Of a DNA stretch of 64,000 bases, positions 47,201 through 55,690 are shown piece by piece. The number at the start of each line of letters is the position of its first letter. The first letter of the stretch is position 1. The DNA comes from an uncultured Bacteroidales bacterium (GTDB lineage Bacteria; Bacteroidota; Bacteroidia; Bacteroidales; P3). The position numbers and the translations under genes were made by a program. The notes below the pieces were generated by a model. The model saw nothing but the letters and a program-made list of their open reading frames with translations, did not search any database and was not told the origin of the DNA. The stretch spans positions 1,138 to 65,137 of the forward strand of contig CAJOFL010000004.1 in assembly GCA_905233895.1 (NCBI GenBank), given 5' to 3'.

Positions 47201-48429
47201 ATCAGGATGTGGTCAACGAATTGCTGCGGTATGACCTTCTTTCTCGTGACACACTTTTCAATTCGCCGCATGAAATGACGGTGAACCGTACCCTCTCATT
47301 GCAGGCTACTGTGGAGCCAATACGCGATTTCAAAATACAGGTTAACGCCACTCAGAATTATTCCAACCGCGAGGAGTACTATTACAAATACCTCTCCGAG
47401 TGGGATAGGGTTGAAGGTCCGCTGTCCTATGTAATGTCTGGCTCATACACGACGACTATCTGGAGTATGGCGACGGCTTTCACGGATGCCGACGAACTTT
47501 TCGGCCGCTTCCTCGATGCCCGCCATACCATGGCCGACAGGCTTGCTGCCGCCAATCCTAACCCTTACAGCGACAATATGGTGCTAGACACGATGCTAGG
47601 TGAATACTACCCTGCAGGATATAGTGCCAATCAGCAGACGGTGCTTCTCAGTTCTTTCCTGGCAACATACCTCGGTAACGATCCCGCCACCGGCAGTTTT
47701 TCGCCTTTCATGGGTTTCCCGATGCCCAACTGGTCGGTAAATTACAATGGTTTGAGCAAGATACCGTTCCTTAAGAAATGGTTTTCCAATATTTCGCTTT
47801 CTCACAAGTATTCATCGACGTACACGGTCGGTAACTTCTATACCGATGCCGCAATCTCCGGTATCGACGGATACGACTATGGCTCCGAGTCGGTCCTCAA
47901 CACTACTGGCGACTATGTGGCACCCGTCAGTATGGAAGGGGTGCAGATAAGCGAGCAGTTTAACCCGTTGATACGTATGTCGGTCAATATGGTGAACAGC
48001 CTGCAGTTTAACTTCTCGCTGCAGAAGAACCGCACCCTTGGCCTCTCGTTCAGCAACAACCAGTTGACCGAGACCACTCGCGACGGTGTCACTTTCGGAG
48101 GCGGATACCGTTTCAAGGATATTGCTTTTCAAGTGAAGTTTGGAGAAAAGACCTATGATCTCAAGAGCGATTTGGTGCTTCAGCTGAACCTCACCTACAA
48201 CAGCAACATGACCAATATCCGTAAAATCAATAGCTACAATCCCGAGGTTGGCGGCCAGGTATCGTCGGGCAGTGAGGTCTGGATGGCCGAGATAAGCGGT
48301 GAGTATGCTCTCACAACCTTCCTCACCGTCAGGGCATTTTTCCAAACCAACATTAACACCCCGTATATTTCCAACGCCTACCCCAACTCCACTACCAAAG
48401 GAGGCCTGACAATCAGATTCTCCTTCTAG
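41296..48429 (+). CDS. sprA: Type IX secretion outer-membrane translocon SprA (Sov)
   Basis: The very large single-chain beta-barrel (2377 residues, family range about 2300-2500) through which T9SS cargo crosses the outer membrane. Signal peptide MKIRHILLLVLILLLPRLVHG. The start is TTG: an in-frame TAA stands two codons upstream and the next ATG lies after the signal peptide. Marks of the family are the tandem periplasmic-facing segments (LDILDGRPLFDIQPSGSAEL, IGDLIEFDLNENTKATFDFE), the DDFEGAESSIDL segment near residue 790 and the barrel end GGLTIRFSF. A Lys/Pro/Gln-rich insert lies near 1865-1895. TPR gene follows after 24 bp. Confidence 0.96.
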   Translation: MKIRHILLLVLILLLPRLVHGQSDSVEFTPMGSGYTPSAVKTTVVYNPDTRQYERVTMVGDQVVSREYMTFEQYQDWQMDQALQKYWNEKVEGTALDNAGGGLLDKIPGFSQISQKLDILDGRPLFDIQPSGSAELTFQMVHNYRENPQIDESERGNWTFDFDENIQVNLHAKIGDLIEFDLNENTKATFDFENKKKIKYEGKEDDILQLFEAADISFPLQTTLIQGSQQLFGFHTKLKFGKLTVDAVISEKETSTENLQVQGGASSHEFEIRADEYEENRHYFLAQYFYDNYNRAMATLPVVNSNIKIIRLEVWRTNVGAAVTQNRNILALTDLGERNPSNSRVIGMGSVMPSNGSNDILQMLSSGAVRDINAVTSYMQGLGMTSGIDYEKVQSARLLNSNEYTFNSQLGFISLTQPLANDQVLAVAYQYQVIGDTTVYQVGELTTDGVNDPNTLVVKLLKGTATDTHGPLWRLMMKNVYFLKSSQLSRDGFRLNILCEDPEGGIGIGFFSDGPKQGMPLIEVFGLDRMDATQSYYYADGVFDWFDSAAFKGGTIQASTGRIFFPYVEPFGKDLRTIIGDDAFADRYAFDSLYTMTQALAQQYADRNKFYLEGYYTSSVSGEISLGYSVTPGSVTVTAGGMPLIENVDYTVDYTMGTVRIINESILSSNTPISVSSENNSFSMTTKTMLGLHLNYEFDPNFNIGATFMNLHEKPMTQKNNFGDEPTSNSIWGLDLKYSHEVPLITKLVDLLPGIETKAPSNLSLTAEFAHFIPGMSSTGSEEGSVSYVDDFEGAESSIDLKGVSSWFLASTPQDYRSALPMFPESVPGSGLAYGFNRAKLAWYRISKDFYERSNRPSNITVEDLSDPYARRIYEQEVFPNKELQSGQPTYIYELNLAYYPDERGPYNYDVAPTQYSAGIDADGRLLNPASRWAGIMRKLDYTDFETQNIETIEFWVMDPFINNPTHSGGKLYINLGDISEDILRDGRKAFENGLPTSATVTGVDTTIWGRVPNTQPIVNAFDNDENSRMYQDVGYDGLGSTNGLQDEQSFFASYLEDLANRFGAGSVAYQIAAADPSADDFSYFRSTYYDENNVKINDRYKLFNNPEGNSGVESNNTEDYMSSASAYPNVEDINKDNTLSEAENYYQYVIDLSPENMVIGQNHIVDIQEARNVQLENGEYTTCRWYQFRIPIREPDQKVGNINGYQSIRFMRMFLGQFEEPIILRFATLDMVYSTWRKYSEDLLQPGDYPTGTADETSFNISTVNIEENGSRQPVPYVLPPGIEREQWYSTGNTYTKLNEQALELDVDGLTSGDARAIYRSSSYDLRYYGHLKMFVHAEQKFLSDQMQDGDLSLFVRLGSDYTNNYYEYELPLQFTPWYTSYEDDHAIWPDENNVDIDIQELTAVKTRRNTKIRSGEGGYAPSLLYSEVIGGKKYTVLGNPNLGKVKVIMIGVRNPKKESLTDGNNMLPKSAILWVNELRLTDYINKGGWAAMALARTNLADVGNLSVYGAYTTANFGNLEDPLVKEELMNTFTFQTTLDMELGKFLPEDWGLRIPLYLDYNREIGSPEFNPLNPDVLLRDDLATYQTKAERDSVREMTERHKSATNLTLSNVRKERVGKSALKPHFYDLENFAFSYAYSRERISDDETEHYAKDQHRGGFTYNYALQPKPVKPFDKVKLFNGKNWKILKDFNFYYQPKNLSFSTEIYRDYEETLLRNKSLARVIIKPTYFKQFTWQRTYGLQYDLSRAFRIQYTASANARVDEPIGPIQTQTARDSIWQSIMAGGTMQNFQQTINATYELPINKLPYMDFLRIPLSYRTTFNYQGTTQALAAMGGILQSSTTMQASATADMKTLYNKIPLLKKANAPRQNNNKRPQPQVRNKKPAPPLSAKDSAAMADSLKHAKLMENLREVAYFGLRVVTAVKDVNLQYNVTTGSRLPGYMGDPVAFGLDPSHYWTPGPGYVLGYHQDVVNELLRYDLLSRDTLFNSPHEMTVNRTLSLQATVEPIRDFKIQVNATQNYSNREEYYYKYLSEWDRVEGPLSYVMSGSYTTTIWSMATAFTDADELFGRFLDARHTMADRLAAANPNPYSDNMVLDTMLGEYYPAGYSANQQTVLLSSFLATYLGNDPATGSFSPFMGFPMPNWSVNYNGLSKIPFLKKWFSNISLSHKYSSTYTVGNFYTDAAISGIDGYDYGSESVLNTTGDYVAPVSMEGVQISEQFNPLIRMSVNMVNSLQFNFSLQKNRTLGLSFSNNQLTETTRDGVTFGGGYRFKDIAFQVKFGEKTYDLKSDLVLQLNLTYNSNMTNIRKINSYNPEVGGQVSSGSEVWMAEISGEYALTTFLTVRAFFQTNINTPYISNAYPNSTTKGGLTIRFSF

Positions 48430-48453
48430 GACAACAAAATACGACTTTAGATT

Positions 48454-49848
48454 ATGAGCAAAGATAGATTTGACAGTTTCGATGAAGAAGTACGTGACCT
48501 GGTGCTTGATTTCGAGCGCACGGTGCTCAAGGGCGGTATGCAGTTCTTCGATGTCGATGAACTGGAAATGATCATAGACTACTATTTTGAGGTCAACGAC
48601 CTCGAACCGCTTGAGGCTGCAGTAAGTTTTGCCGAATATCTATATCCCGATAGTACCGAGGTGAAGATACGCCGTGCCCATGTGGCCATAGCCCGTCAGC
48701 AGTACAAGTCGGCCCTCAATCAGCTTTTAGCCCTCCATGACAAGGAACCCGACAATACTGACTTGGCCTATTCTCTCGGTGTGGTATACAGTGCTATGGA
48801 TCGTCCGGACGATGCTGTCGACCAGTTTCTTGTCGCCTCTAGCGACGGATGGCAGGTGGGCCGCATCTATGGCAATATCGCCGAAGAGTATGTTAAGAAG
48901 GATGACCTCAAGACTGCCATAGACTACTATAAACTGGCCCTCGACAAAAACGACCACGATCCGGCCACGCTTTACAACTATGTCGATACCTGCGAGCAAT
49001 ACCACGTCTGTGAGGACGGATGCAGTCAGCTGGAACACTATGTGGAACGCAACCCTTACAGCCGTGACGGCTGGCACTGCCTTGGATTGCTTTATATAGA
49101 CCTTGGCCTTTTGGAGAAGGCAATAGATGCCTTTGAATATGCTATCGCTATCAACAAGAATAGTCCTGAGACTTATGCCGAACTAGCCTATGCCTATGAA
49201 CTTTCGGGCGATATAGGACGTGCGGCCACCACCCTACTTCAGATGGCCGACATAGACGAGAGCCGTCAGGATGCCTACCGTCGTATCGGTCAGATGTATC
49301 AACGTTATGGTAATGCCGAGGCATCGAATATCTATTTTTCGAAGGTCCTTGCCGACCGCCCCGACGATGCAGCATCAATGGCAGGTATGGCGGTGAATTA
49401 TCTTCTGCTCGATGACATGCCGATGGCTGTCTCCACCGTGCGCAAGGCCGAACGGCAGGCACCTGGCGACCCCGATGTTCTTTCTGCTCTGGCCAAGGTG
49501 TATGATGCCAAGGACGATTGGCAGAAGGCTGGCGAGTACTACGAGCGACTCATTGCCGGCGAGAAATATACCGAGCAGCACTGTCGTGAATATACCGACT
49601 TTCTTTTCCGGCACAAGAATTACGACCTTATGATTGATTTTGCCGAGGAATCGCTCGAGGCATTCCCTGCCGACCCGTTCTATTCCACCTATCTTGCGGC
49701 CGCTTATTTCTACACTAATCGCTACAACCGTGCCCGCAAGGTGCTGCCCGATGTGTTGTCTGTCGAGTTGGCAAGGCTCTGCCCGCAGATAATGGAGCAT
49801 CCCTTGCTTGGTCCGCTTGTACCAGGCATTGATACTCAGATGCAATAA
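48454..49848 (+). CDS. Tetratricopeptide-repeat protein
   Basis: A 464-residue protein made of about ten TPR-like helix pairs (for example DLAYSLGVVYSAMDRPDDAV, GWHCLGLLYIDLGLLEKAID, PETYAELAYAYELSGDIGRA), with no signal peptide, so cytoplasmic. It starts 24 bp after sprA. A scaffold or chaperone role for secretion or the envelope is possible from position, but nothing in the sequence shows the partner. Confidence 0.88.
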   Translation: MSKDRFDSFDEEVRDLVLDFERTVLKGGMQFFDVDELEMIIDYYFEVNDLEPLEAAVSFAEYLYPDSTEVKIRRAHVAIARQQYKSALNQLLALHDKEPDNTDLAYSLGVVYSAMDRPDDAVDQFLVASSDGWQVGRIYGNIAEEYVKKDDLKTAIDYYKLALDKNDHDPATLYNYVDTCEQYHVCEDGCSQLEHYVERNPYSRDGWHCLGLLYIDLGLLEKAIDAFEYAIAINKNSPETYAELAYAYELSGDIGRAATTLLQMADIDESRQDAYRRIGQMYQRYGNAEASNIYFSKVLADRPDDAASMAGMAVNYLLLDDMPMAVSTVRKAERQAPGDPDVLSALAKVYDAKDDWQKAGEYYERLIAGEKYTEQHCREYTDFLFRHKNYDLMIDFAEESLEAFPADPFYSTYLAAAYFYTNRYNRARKVLPDVLSVELARLCPQIMEHPLLGPLVPGIDTQMQ

Positions 49849-49866
49849 TTTAACACAATAACGAAG

Positions 49867-50616
49867 ATGAAAAGACACGCAATAATAATCCTTCTGGCGC
49901 TAATGCTATGTGGCGCTTCAGGTACGGTTTCAGCACAAACTTCTGTCGGTATCGCCGAGGCGGTGGATTCTACCAAGAGCGGATGGGTGGCCGACGTGCT
50001 TCATTGGTATGATGCCCACATGAACTACTACGCCGTGGGAGGACTTATGACCCTCGAGAGTTCATTCATACCCTTTCCCTCCGAGGTGGTGATTCCGCCT
50101 GCGGTTTATGTTGCGCTCGACGAGCAGAGCCAGAGCGGCATGAACTGGTGGCTTGTGGTGCTTTTCGGCACCCTGGGAGCCCTGCTGGGAGCCCTTATCA
50201 ACTATTTTCTCTCACGTTGGCTTGGCCGCCCCATTATTTATGCGTTTGCCAACAGCAAGTTAGGCCATTTCTTGCAACTCTCTAGCGAAAAGGTTGAGCG
50301 GGCCGAGGTCTATTTCAACAAGCATGGAGTAGTGTCTACCCTTGTGGGTCGTTTTATCCCGGTCATCCGTCAGCTTATTTCCATTCCTGCCGGTCTCTCG
50401 AAGATGAATATCTGGGCCTTTATGTTCTACACCACCCTCGGTGCTGCCGCATGGAATTTCATTCTTGCCCTTCTGGGCTACCTCGCCCATCGGGCAGGGG
50501 ATATTTCGGTGGTTGAGCAGTACAGCGACGAGATAAGCTATGCCATCATCGGGTTGTTGGTTCTGGTAGTCCTCATCTTCGTCGTTCGTTATTTTATCAA
50601 AAAACGTAGAAAATGA
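49867..50616 (+). CDS. DedA-family membrane protein
   Basis: A 249-residue protein. The DedA core (about 55-215) has SSFIPFPSEVVIPPA, with the membrane-embedded Glu, and the GRFIPVIRQLISIPAGLSKM loop typical of the family, which is linked to undecaprenyl-phosphate or phospholipid flipping. Unusually, a signal-peptide-like stretch (1-24, VSAQ) and a short acidic linker precede the core. A C-terminal helix ends in a basic tail. It overlaps sufS by 4 bp. Confidence 0.9.
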   Translation: MKRHAIIILLALMLCGASGTVSAQTSVGIAEAVDSTKSGWVADVLHWYDAHMNYYAVGGLMTLESSFIPFPSEVVIPPAVYVALDEQSQSGMNWWLVVLFGTLGALLGALINYFLSRWLGRPIIYAFANSKLGHFLQLSSEKVERAEVYFNKHGVVSTLVGRFIPVIRQLISIPAGLSKMNIWAFMFYTTLGAAAWNFILALLGYLAHRAGDISVVEQYSDEISYAIIGLLVLVVLIFVVRYFIKKRRK

Positions 50617-51815
50617 TACCGTCTGACATACGCGCACAATTCCCGATACTCGACAGTATGGTGCATGGGAAGCCGTTGGTCTATCTGGACAATGCGGCTA
50701 CCACGCAGAAGCCTCTTGCTGTCATCGAGGCGGTGGATGACTATTACCGTCGTCGCAACGCCAATATTCACCGCGGGGCCTACCATCTGGCCGCAGGGGC
50801 CACCGAGGCATACGAGGCTGTCCGCCGTCAGGTGCAGGCTTTCATAGGTGCCCGTCATGCCCATGAAATCGTCTTTACACGTGGCACCACCGAGAGCATC
50901 AACCTCGTGGCCTCCAGTTTCTCACGACGTTATTTCAAGGGTGACGACGAGGTGATTGTTTCGGGAATGGAACATCACTCCGACATCGTTCCCTGGCAGT
51001 TGGCTGGCGCTACCCTGCGTCCTATCCCGTTCAGCGACGAAGGGGTGCTGGACCTCACAGCCTACGAGCGGTTATTCTCCGACAAGACACGTCTTGTGGC
51101 GGTATGTCATGTGTCGAACACTCTCGGCACGGTCAACCCCATAAGAAACATCGTCGATGTGGCCCACGCCCACGGTGTGCCTGTCCTCATCGACGGAGCA
51201 CAGGCAGTGGCCCATCTGGAGGTCGACGTGCAGGCCCTCGGATGCGATTTCTACTGCTTTTCCGGCCATAAAATGTACGGTCCTATGGGAGTCGGCGTCA
51301 TGTATGGCCGTGAGGAGATGTTGAATGAATTACCGCCCTATCAGGGTGGGGGAGAGATGATTGAGAGCGTCACGTTCGAGCGAACCACTTACAACCAGTT
51401 GCCATACAAGTTCGAGGCTGGCACCCCGTCAGTGGGTGATGTCATAGGCTTGGGCAAGGCCATCGGGTTCATGCAGCAGGTTGGTGTCCGGAATATCGCC
51501 GACCATGAGGAGGCCCTTCTTCGCTATGCCACCGATAGCATCCTCCGCCTGCCGGGAATCCGTCTCTTCGGTACTGCCCCCGGCAAGGCTGCAGTACTTT
51601 CGTTCCTTGTGGGCGACGCACACCCATACGATGTCGGCACCCTTGTCGACCAGCTCGGCATCGCCGTACGTACGGGCCACCATTGTACCCAGCCCGTCAT
51701 GGACCGTTATGGCATCCCCGGCACCGTCCGTGCTTCGTTCGCCGTCTACAACACTCGCGACGAGGTCGACTCGTTCATTGCCGCCTTGGAGCGTGTATTA
51801 CCTATGTTGGAATAG
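50613..51815 (+). CDS. sufS: Cysteine desulfurase SufS
   Basis: PLP enzyme that takes sulfur from cysteine for Fe-S cluster assembly. A 400-residue class II desulfurase: Lys220 in SGHKMYGP binds PLP; Cys358 in RTGHHCTQP is the persulfide Cys; DGAQAVAH holds the PLP-contacting Asp. The other suf genes are not beside it here, which is unusual for Bacteroidetes. ATGA overlap with the DedA gene; recN follows after 3 bp. Confidence 0.95.
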   Translation: MIPSDIRAQFPILDSMVHGKPLVYLDNAATTQKPLAVIEAVDDYYRRRNANIHRGAYHLAAGATEAYEAVRRQVQAFIGARHAHEIVFTRGTTESINLVASSFSRRYFKGDDEVIVSGMEHHSDIVPWQLAGATLRPIPFSDEGVLDLTAYERLFSDKTRLVAVCHVSNTLGTVNPIRNIVDVAHAHGVPVLIDGAQAVAHLEVDVQALGCDFYCFSGHKMYGPMGVGVMYGREEMLNELPPYQGGGEMIESVTFERTTYNQLPYKFEAGTPSVGDVIGLGKAIGFMQQVGVRNIADHEEALLRYATDSILRLPGIRLFGTAPGKAAVLSFLVGDAHPYDVGTLVDQLGIAVRTGHHCTQPVMDRYGIPGTVRASFAVYNTRDEVDSFIAALERVLPMLE

Positions 51816-51818
51816 TCT

Positions 51819-53474
51819 ATGTTGGATACATTACATATTGAGAACTATGCTCTTATCCGCGAGGCGGACATCTCGTTCGGCCCAGGATTTGTGGCTATCA
51901 CCGGCGAGACCGGCGCGGGCAAGAGCATCATGCTCGGTGCCTTGGGCCTTTTGTTGGGTCAGCGGGCCGATGTTGCTGTGCTGGCCGACAAGGGGCGCAA
52001 ATGCGTGGTGGAGGCGGTGTTCGACGTCCGCGGGCTTGACCTCGACAAGGCCTTCGACCTCGGAGAAGAGGTGGAATACGACGACAACCAGCTTATCATG
52101 CGCCGTGAGATACTGCCTACGGGTCGCAGCCGCTCGTTCGTCAACGACACGCCGGTTTCGCTGAAGGCCATGGGGTCGCTGGCCGCCCAGTTGGTCGACA
52201 TCCACTCGCAGAACCAGACCGAACTTCTGGCCGACGGCACGTTTCGCCTTAACCTGCTCGACTCGCTTGTCGACTCGCCCAAGCCTGACTATCAGAAGGC
52301 CTATCAAAAATACACCCACTGCAAGGAAGAGCTCGAGAAACTCACGGCCCAGGAGGCGCAGAACCGTCGCGAGCAGGACTATCTGCAGTTTCAGTTCGAT
52401 GAACTTTCCTCCGCCGCTCTCGAAGCCGACGAGCAGGAGTCGCTTGAGCGTGAGCAGCAGCTGCTGGCCCATGCCGAGGCCGTCCGTGAGGGATTGTCGG
52501 TGGCGGCTGCAGCCATCGACGACGACAGCGAATCTTCGGTGCTGGCACGTCTGCGCCAGGCCAAGGCGGCCCTCTCGCATATCGCCTCCTATCATACCGA
52601 TGCCGACGAGTTGCTCCGGCGTCTAGAGTCGTCGCTCATAGAGCTTGACGATGTCAATTCCGAACTGCAGCGGGCCGCCGACAGCATCACATACAGCCCC
52701 GAACGACAGCAGCAGGTCGACGAGCGGCTGGCCCTCATCTACCGGCTGGAGAAAAAGCATGGCGTCGACAGTGTGCCGGCCCTTATCGCCATCCGTGACG
52801 ACCTCGACGGTCGCCTGCAGGGCATCGCGTCGCTTGAAGGGCGTATCAAGGAACTTATGGAACAGGTGGATACGGCCTTCTCGACTATGCAGGCCAAGGC
52901 CGACGCCCTCACCGTCTCGCGTCGTAAGGCGGGTGCGCTGCTGGTCAAAGGACTGCTCCCCACTCTCCACGAGCTGGGTATGCCTGAAGCCCGTTTTGAG
53001 GTGGATATTCCCCCCGCCGACGATTACAGCCCTCGCGGACACGATATGGCGCATTTCCTCTTCAATGCCAACCGTGGAGGCGAGTTGCGCGACATGTCGA
53101 AGGTGGCCTCGGGAGGCGAGAAGTCACGCCTGATGCTGGCCGTGAAGAGCATGGTCAACGAGCGGCGTCTGATGCCGACGGTCATCTTCGACGAGATAGA
53201 TACCGGTGTCAGTGGCGACATCTCGGTGGCTGTGGGTCGTATCATGTGCCGTATGGCCGAGAAGATGCAGGTGGTGGCTATCACCCACCTGCCGCAGATT
53301 GCCGCCCGTGCCGTGCAGCACCTGAAGGTCTACAAACAGACCACCAAGGACAGCACCGTGTCGCTTATCCGCCAGCTTGAGCCCGACGAGCGCCTTGTCG
53401 AGGTGGCCACCATGCTCAGCAGCGAGCCGCCTACTCCAGCCGCCCTCCAAACCGCCAAGGAACTAATGTCTTAA
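51819..53474 (+). CDS. recN: DNA repair protein RecN
   Basis: SMC-like ATPase of double-strand-break repair. A 551-residue protein: Walker A GETGAGKS (29-36), coiled-coil arms (about 150-370), signature MSKVASGGEKSRLMLAVKS, Walker B TVIFDEIDTGVSGDIS and the His in ITHLPQIAA. The stop codon falls in a TAATGTCT tandem repeat, so the last residues may have been set by repeat growth. Three bases separate it from sufS. Confidence 0.96.
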   Translation: MLDTLHIENYALIREADISFGPGFVAITGETGAGKSIMLGALGLLLGQRADVAVLADKGRKCVVEAVFDVRGLDLDKAFDLGEEVEYDDNQLIMRREILPTGRSRSFVNDTPVSLKAMGSLAAQLVDIHSQNQTELLADGTFRLNLLDSLVDSPKPDYQKAYQKYTHCKEELEKLTAQEAQNRREQDYLQFQFDELSSAALEADEQESLEREQQLLAHAEAVREGLSVAAAAIDDDSESSVLARLRQAKAALSHIASYHTDADELLRRLESSLIELDDVNSELQRAADSITYSPERQQQVDERLALIYRLEKKHGVDSVPALIAIRDDLDGRLQGIASLEGRIKELMEQVDTAFSTMQAKADALTVSRRKAGALLVKGLLPTLHELGMPEARFEVDIPPADDYSPRGHDMAHFLFNANRGGELRDMSKVASGGEKSRLMLAVKSMVNERRLMPTVIFDEIDTGVSGDISVAVGRIMCRMAEKMQVVAITHLPQIAARAVQHLKVYKQTTKDSTVSLIRQLEPDERLVEVATMLSSEPPTPAALQTAKELMS

Positions 53475-53508
53475 TGTCTTACCGCCTTGCTCCTTACCTC
53501 CTGAAAAA

Positions 53509-53985
53509 ATGAACTACTACCTCGTGGGATACATGTACTGCGGCAAGTCCACTTTCGGACGCCGTCTGGCCGAGGCCAAAGGGATGGAATTCCTTGATCT
53601 CGACCGTGCCTTCGAGGCGCGCTACCACTACACTGTGCCGCGTTTCTTCGAGCAGTTCGGCGAGCAGGCTTTCCGCAAATTGGAGTCTCAGATGCTATAT
53701 TCCACGGCCGAGTTGGACAATACCGTCATCGCCACCGGTGGCGGCACTCCATGCCACTCGGGCAATATGGACTTCATCTTGGCCCACGGCACGGCCATCT
53801 ACCTCCGTATGACGGTCGACGACATTGTGGAGCGTGCCTTGCGCAGCCGCAATCCGCGGCCCATACTGCATGGCCTGCCCGAGGCCGAGTTGCGCCCCAT
53901 TATCGAGGCTCAAATGAAAGAGCGCGAAGGTGTCTACCTCCGCGCCCAGATAATACTCGATGGGAAGAATCCCAAGCTGGACTAG
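53509..53985 (+). CDS. aroK: Shikimate kinase
   Basis: Phosphorylates shikimate at O3. A 158-residue protein: P-loop GYMYCGKS (7-14; most members have small residues, GAGKS/T, in place of the Tyr-Cys), substrate-binding Asp in DLDRAFE, Arg in FRKLES, GGGTPC loop and the lid arginines (RSRNPRP). Its stop shares the four bases CTAG with the stop of the convergent nucleoside kinase gene. Confidence 0.92.
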   Translation: MNYYLVGYMYCGKSTFGRRLAEAKGMEFLDLDRAFEARYHYTVPRFFEQFGEQAFRKLESQMLYSTAELDNTVIATGGGTPCHSGNMDFILAHGTAIYLRMTVDDIVERALRSRNPRPILHGLPEAELRPIIEAQMKEREGVYLRAQIILDGKNPKLD

Positions 53986-55673
53986 TACTCGAACATGCTT
54001 CCCCCCAGGAACTCGCGCATGATGGAGTTGTAGGGGATGAATTTGTCGTCGATAGGCAGCAGCAGTTCAGAGAAATTGAGCAACTGCTGTGCGCTGGCAT
54101 ATTCGGCGCAGTCCTCAGGCACCTGCTTCAGCAGCGGTTCGGCATAGCGTTTGAGTACCCCAAGTTCGTAGAGTAACGCACTGTTGAACATCACGTTGGC
54201 GTTCTCCTGATAAGGGAAGATATGCTTCCTTTCGCCGCGCACCACCTCGGGCCAGCGGCGGAGGGTTTCGTAGGCGTTCCAGCCGCGGAAGTTGTTGTCG
54301 CGCACGATGCGGCGCACCAGGCGGTTGTCGGTGCCGTGGATGATGTTCTGGTCGTCGATGGAGAGCTGGGTGAGGGCGCTGACATAGACCTTGAATTTCA
54401 GTCCTTCGTCGATTTCGGCGGTCAGCTTGGGGTTGAGGGCGTGGATGCCTTCAACCACGAGGATGCTGCGTGGGCCGAGCTGGAGGGTCTTGCCGCTGAA
54501 GAAAGGCTCGCCTTTGATGAAGTCGTAGGTGGGTATTTGTACCGCCTCGCCGCGGAAGAGGGCGTTGAGGTGCTCGTTGAGCATCGGAATGTCGAGGGCG
54601 TCGACGCTCTCGAAATCGTATTCGCCGTTGGGCAGTTTGGGTGTGCGGTCGCGTCCGAGGAAGTAGTCGTCGAGCGAGAGCTGGTTGACATCGTAGCCCA
54701 ATACTGAGAGCTGTACGCTCAGTCGGCGGCACGAGGTGGTCTTGCCGCTGGACGAGGGGCCTGCCAGCAGCACCATGCGGGCGCCGCTCTGGCGCACCTG
54801 GTCGGCAATCTCGGCATATTTCTTTTCGTGGAGCGCCTCGGCCAGGAGTATCAGCTGCTGCCCACCGCCGTCGTGGACTATGCGGTTGTAGTCGCCCACG
54901 GTCTGGGTGTGCATGAGGTCGACCCACTGGTGGTGCTCGCGGAAGATGGCGAAGAGCTTGGGTGTGTTCTGGAATATAGAGAGTTTGTCGGGATGCTCGG
55001 GGTCGGCGCACAAGAGCAGGTAGCCGTCCTCATATTGGCGGAAATCCCAGGTGGTGATGCAGCCGGTGCTGGGAGCCAGTTTGCCGTTGATTTTGTGGAC
55101 GGTGTCGCCGAGAAAATTCATCTCGATATAGAGTTGCTTGAGGTGCTCGAGGATATAGAGCGTCTTCGGCATGTGGCGCGGGCGGATGAGTTCGATGGCG
55201 TCGTTCAGGAGCATGATCTTCGACACGAAGGGGATGTCCTGCTCCTGCAGTTCAATCATGCGGTCGCGCACGGTGCGGCAGACCTCCATGGGGTCGGGCA
55301 GCTCGAAGTCTTCTACGGCGCTCACGATACGGCAGTAGAAGCCGTTCTGGAGCGAGTGGTCGAAGCTGAGCACCGCCTTCGGGTAGCAGTCGTGTACGGC
55401 GGTGTAGAGCATGAAGCACAGCGCGTTGCGGTACATACGGAAGCCCTGGCGGTCGCTGATATCGATTAGGTGTACCACCTTGGGGTTGTAGATGCGGTAC
55501 TGGAGGGGCTTCACCTTGTTGTTGACCAGTGCTCCGAGCACGGGCCAGCGCAGCGGCTCGCCATTGGCGGCCTGTTGTTTGGTGTATTCCTCGGCCAGTT
55601 CGGCCACGCTGGTGCCCTGCGGCACCTGTTTCCGCTCGCCCGTGTTGGCGAGGACTATTTCTACGTCGGTCAT
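53982..55673 (-). CDS. Nucleoside (uridine-type) kinase with N-terminal ThrRS-like editing-type domain
   Basis: A 563-residue protein. The N-terminal region (1-60) resembles a TGS-like segment, followed by a domain like the second additional domain of threonyl-tRNA synthetase (about 65-220). The C-terminal kinase has Walker A GPSSSGKTT (around 305), the SLDDYFLGRDRTP loop and the nucleoside-binding YDFIKGEP, as in uridine/phosphoribulokinase family members. It probably phosphorylates a nucleoside; the role of the N-terminal half is unknown. Transcribed after aminopeptidase P (17-bp gap). Confidence 0.88.
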   Translation of the reverse strand: MTDVEIVLANTGERKQVPQGTSVAELAEEYTKQQAANGEPLRWPVLGALVNNKVKPLQYRIYNPKVVHLIDISDRQGFRMYRNALCFMLYTAVHDCYPKAVLSFDHSLQNGFYCRIVSAVEDFELPDPMEVCRTVRDRMIELQEQDIPFVSKIMLLNDAIELIRPRHMPKTLYILEHLKQLYIEMNFLGDTVHKINGKLAPSTGCITTWDFRQYEDGYLLLCADPEHPDKLSIFQNTPKLFAIFREHHQWVDLMHTQTVGDYNRIVHDGGGQQLILLAEALHEKKYAEIADQVRQSGARMVLLAGPSSSGKTTSCRRLSVQLSVLGYDVNQLSLDDYFLGRDRTPKLPNGEYDFESVDALDIPMLNEHLNALFRGEAVQIPTYDFIKGEPFFSGKTLQLGPRSILVVEGIHALNPKLTAEIDEGLKFKVYVSALTQLSIDDQNIIHGTDNRLVRRIVRDNNFRGWNAYETLRRWPEVVRGERKHIFPYQENANVMFNSALLYELGVLKRYAEPLLKQVPEDCAEYASAQQLLNFSELLLPIDDKFIPYNSIMREFLGGSMFEY

Positions 55674-55690
55674 TACTCTTAACTACTTAA

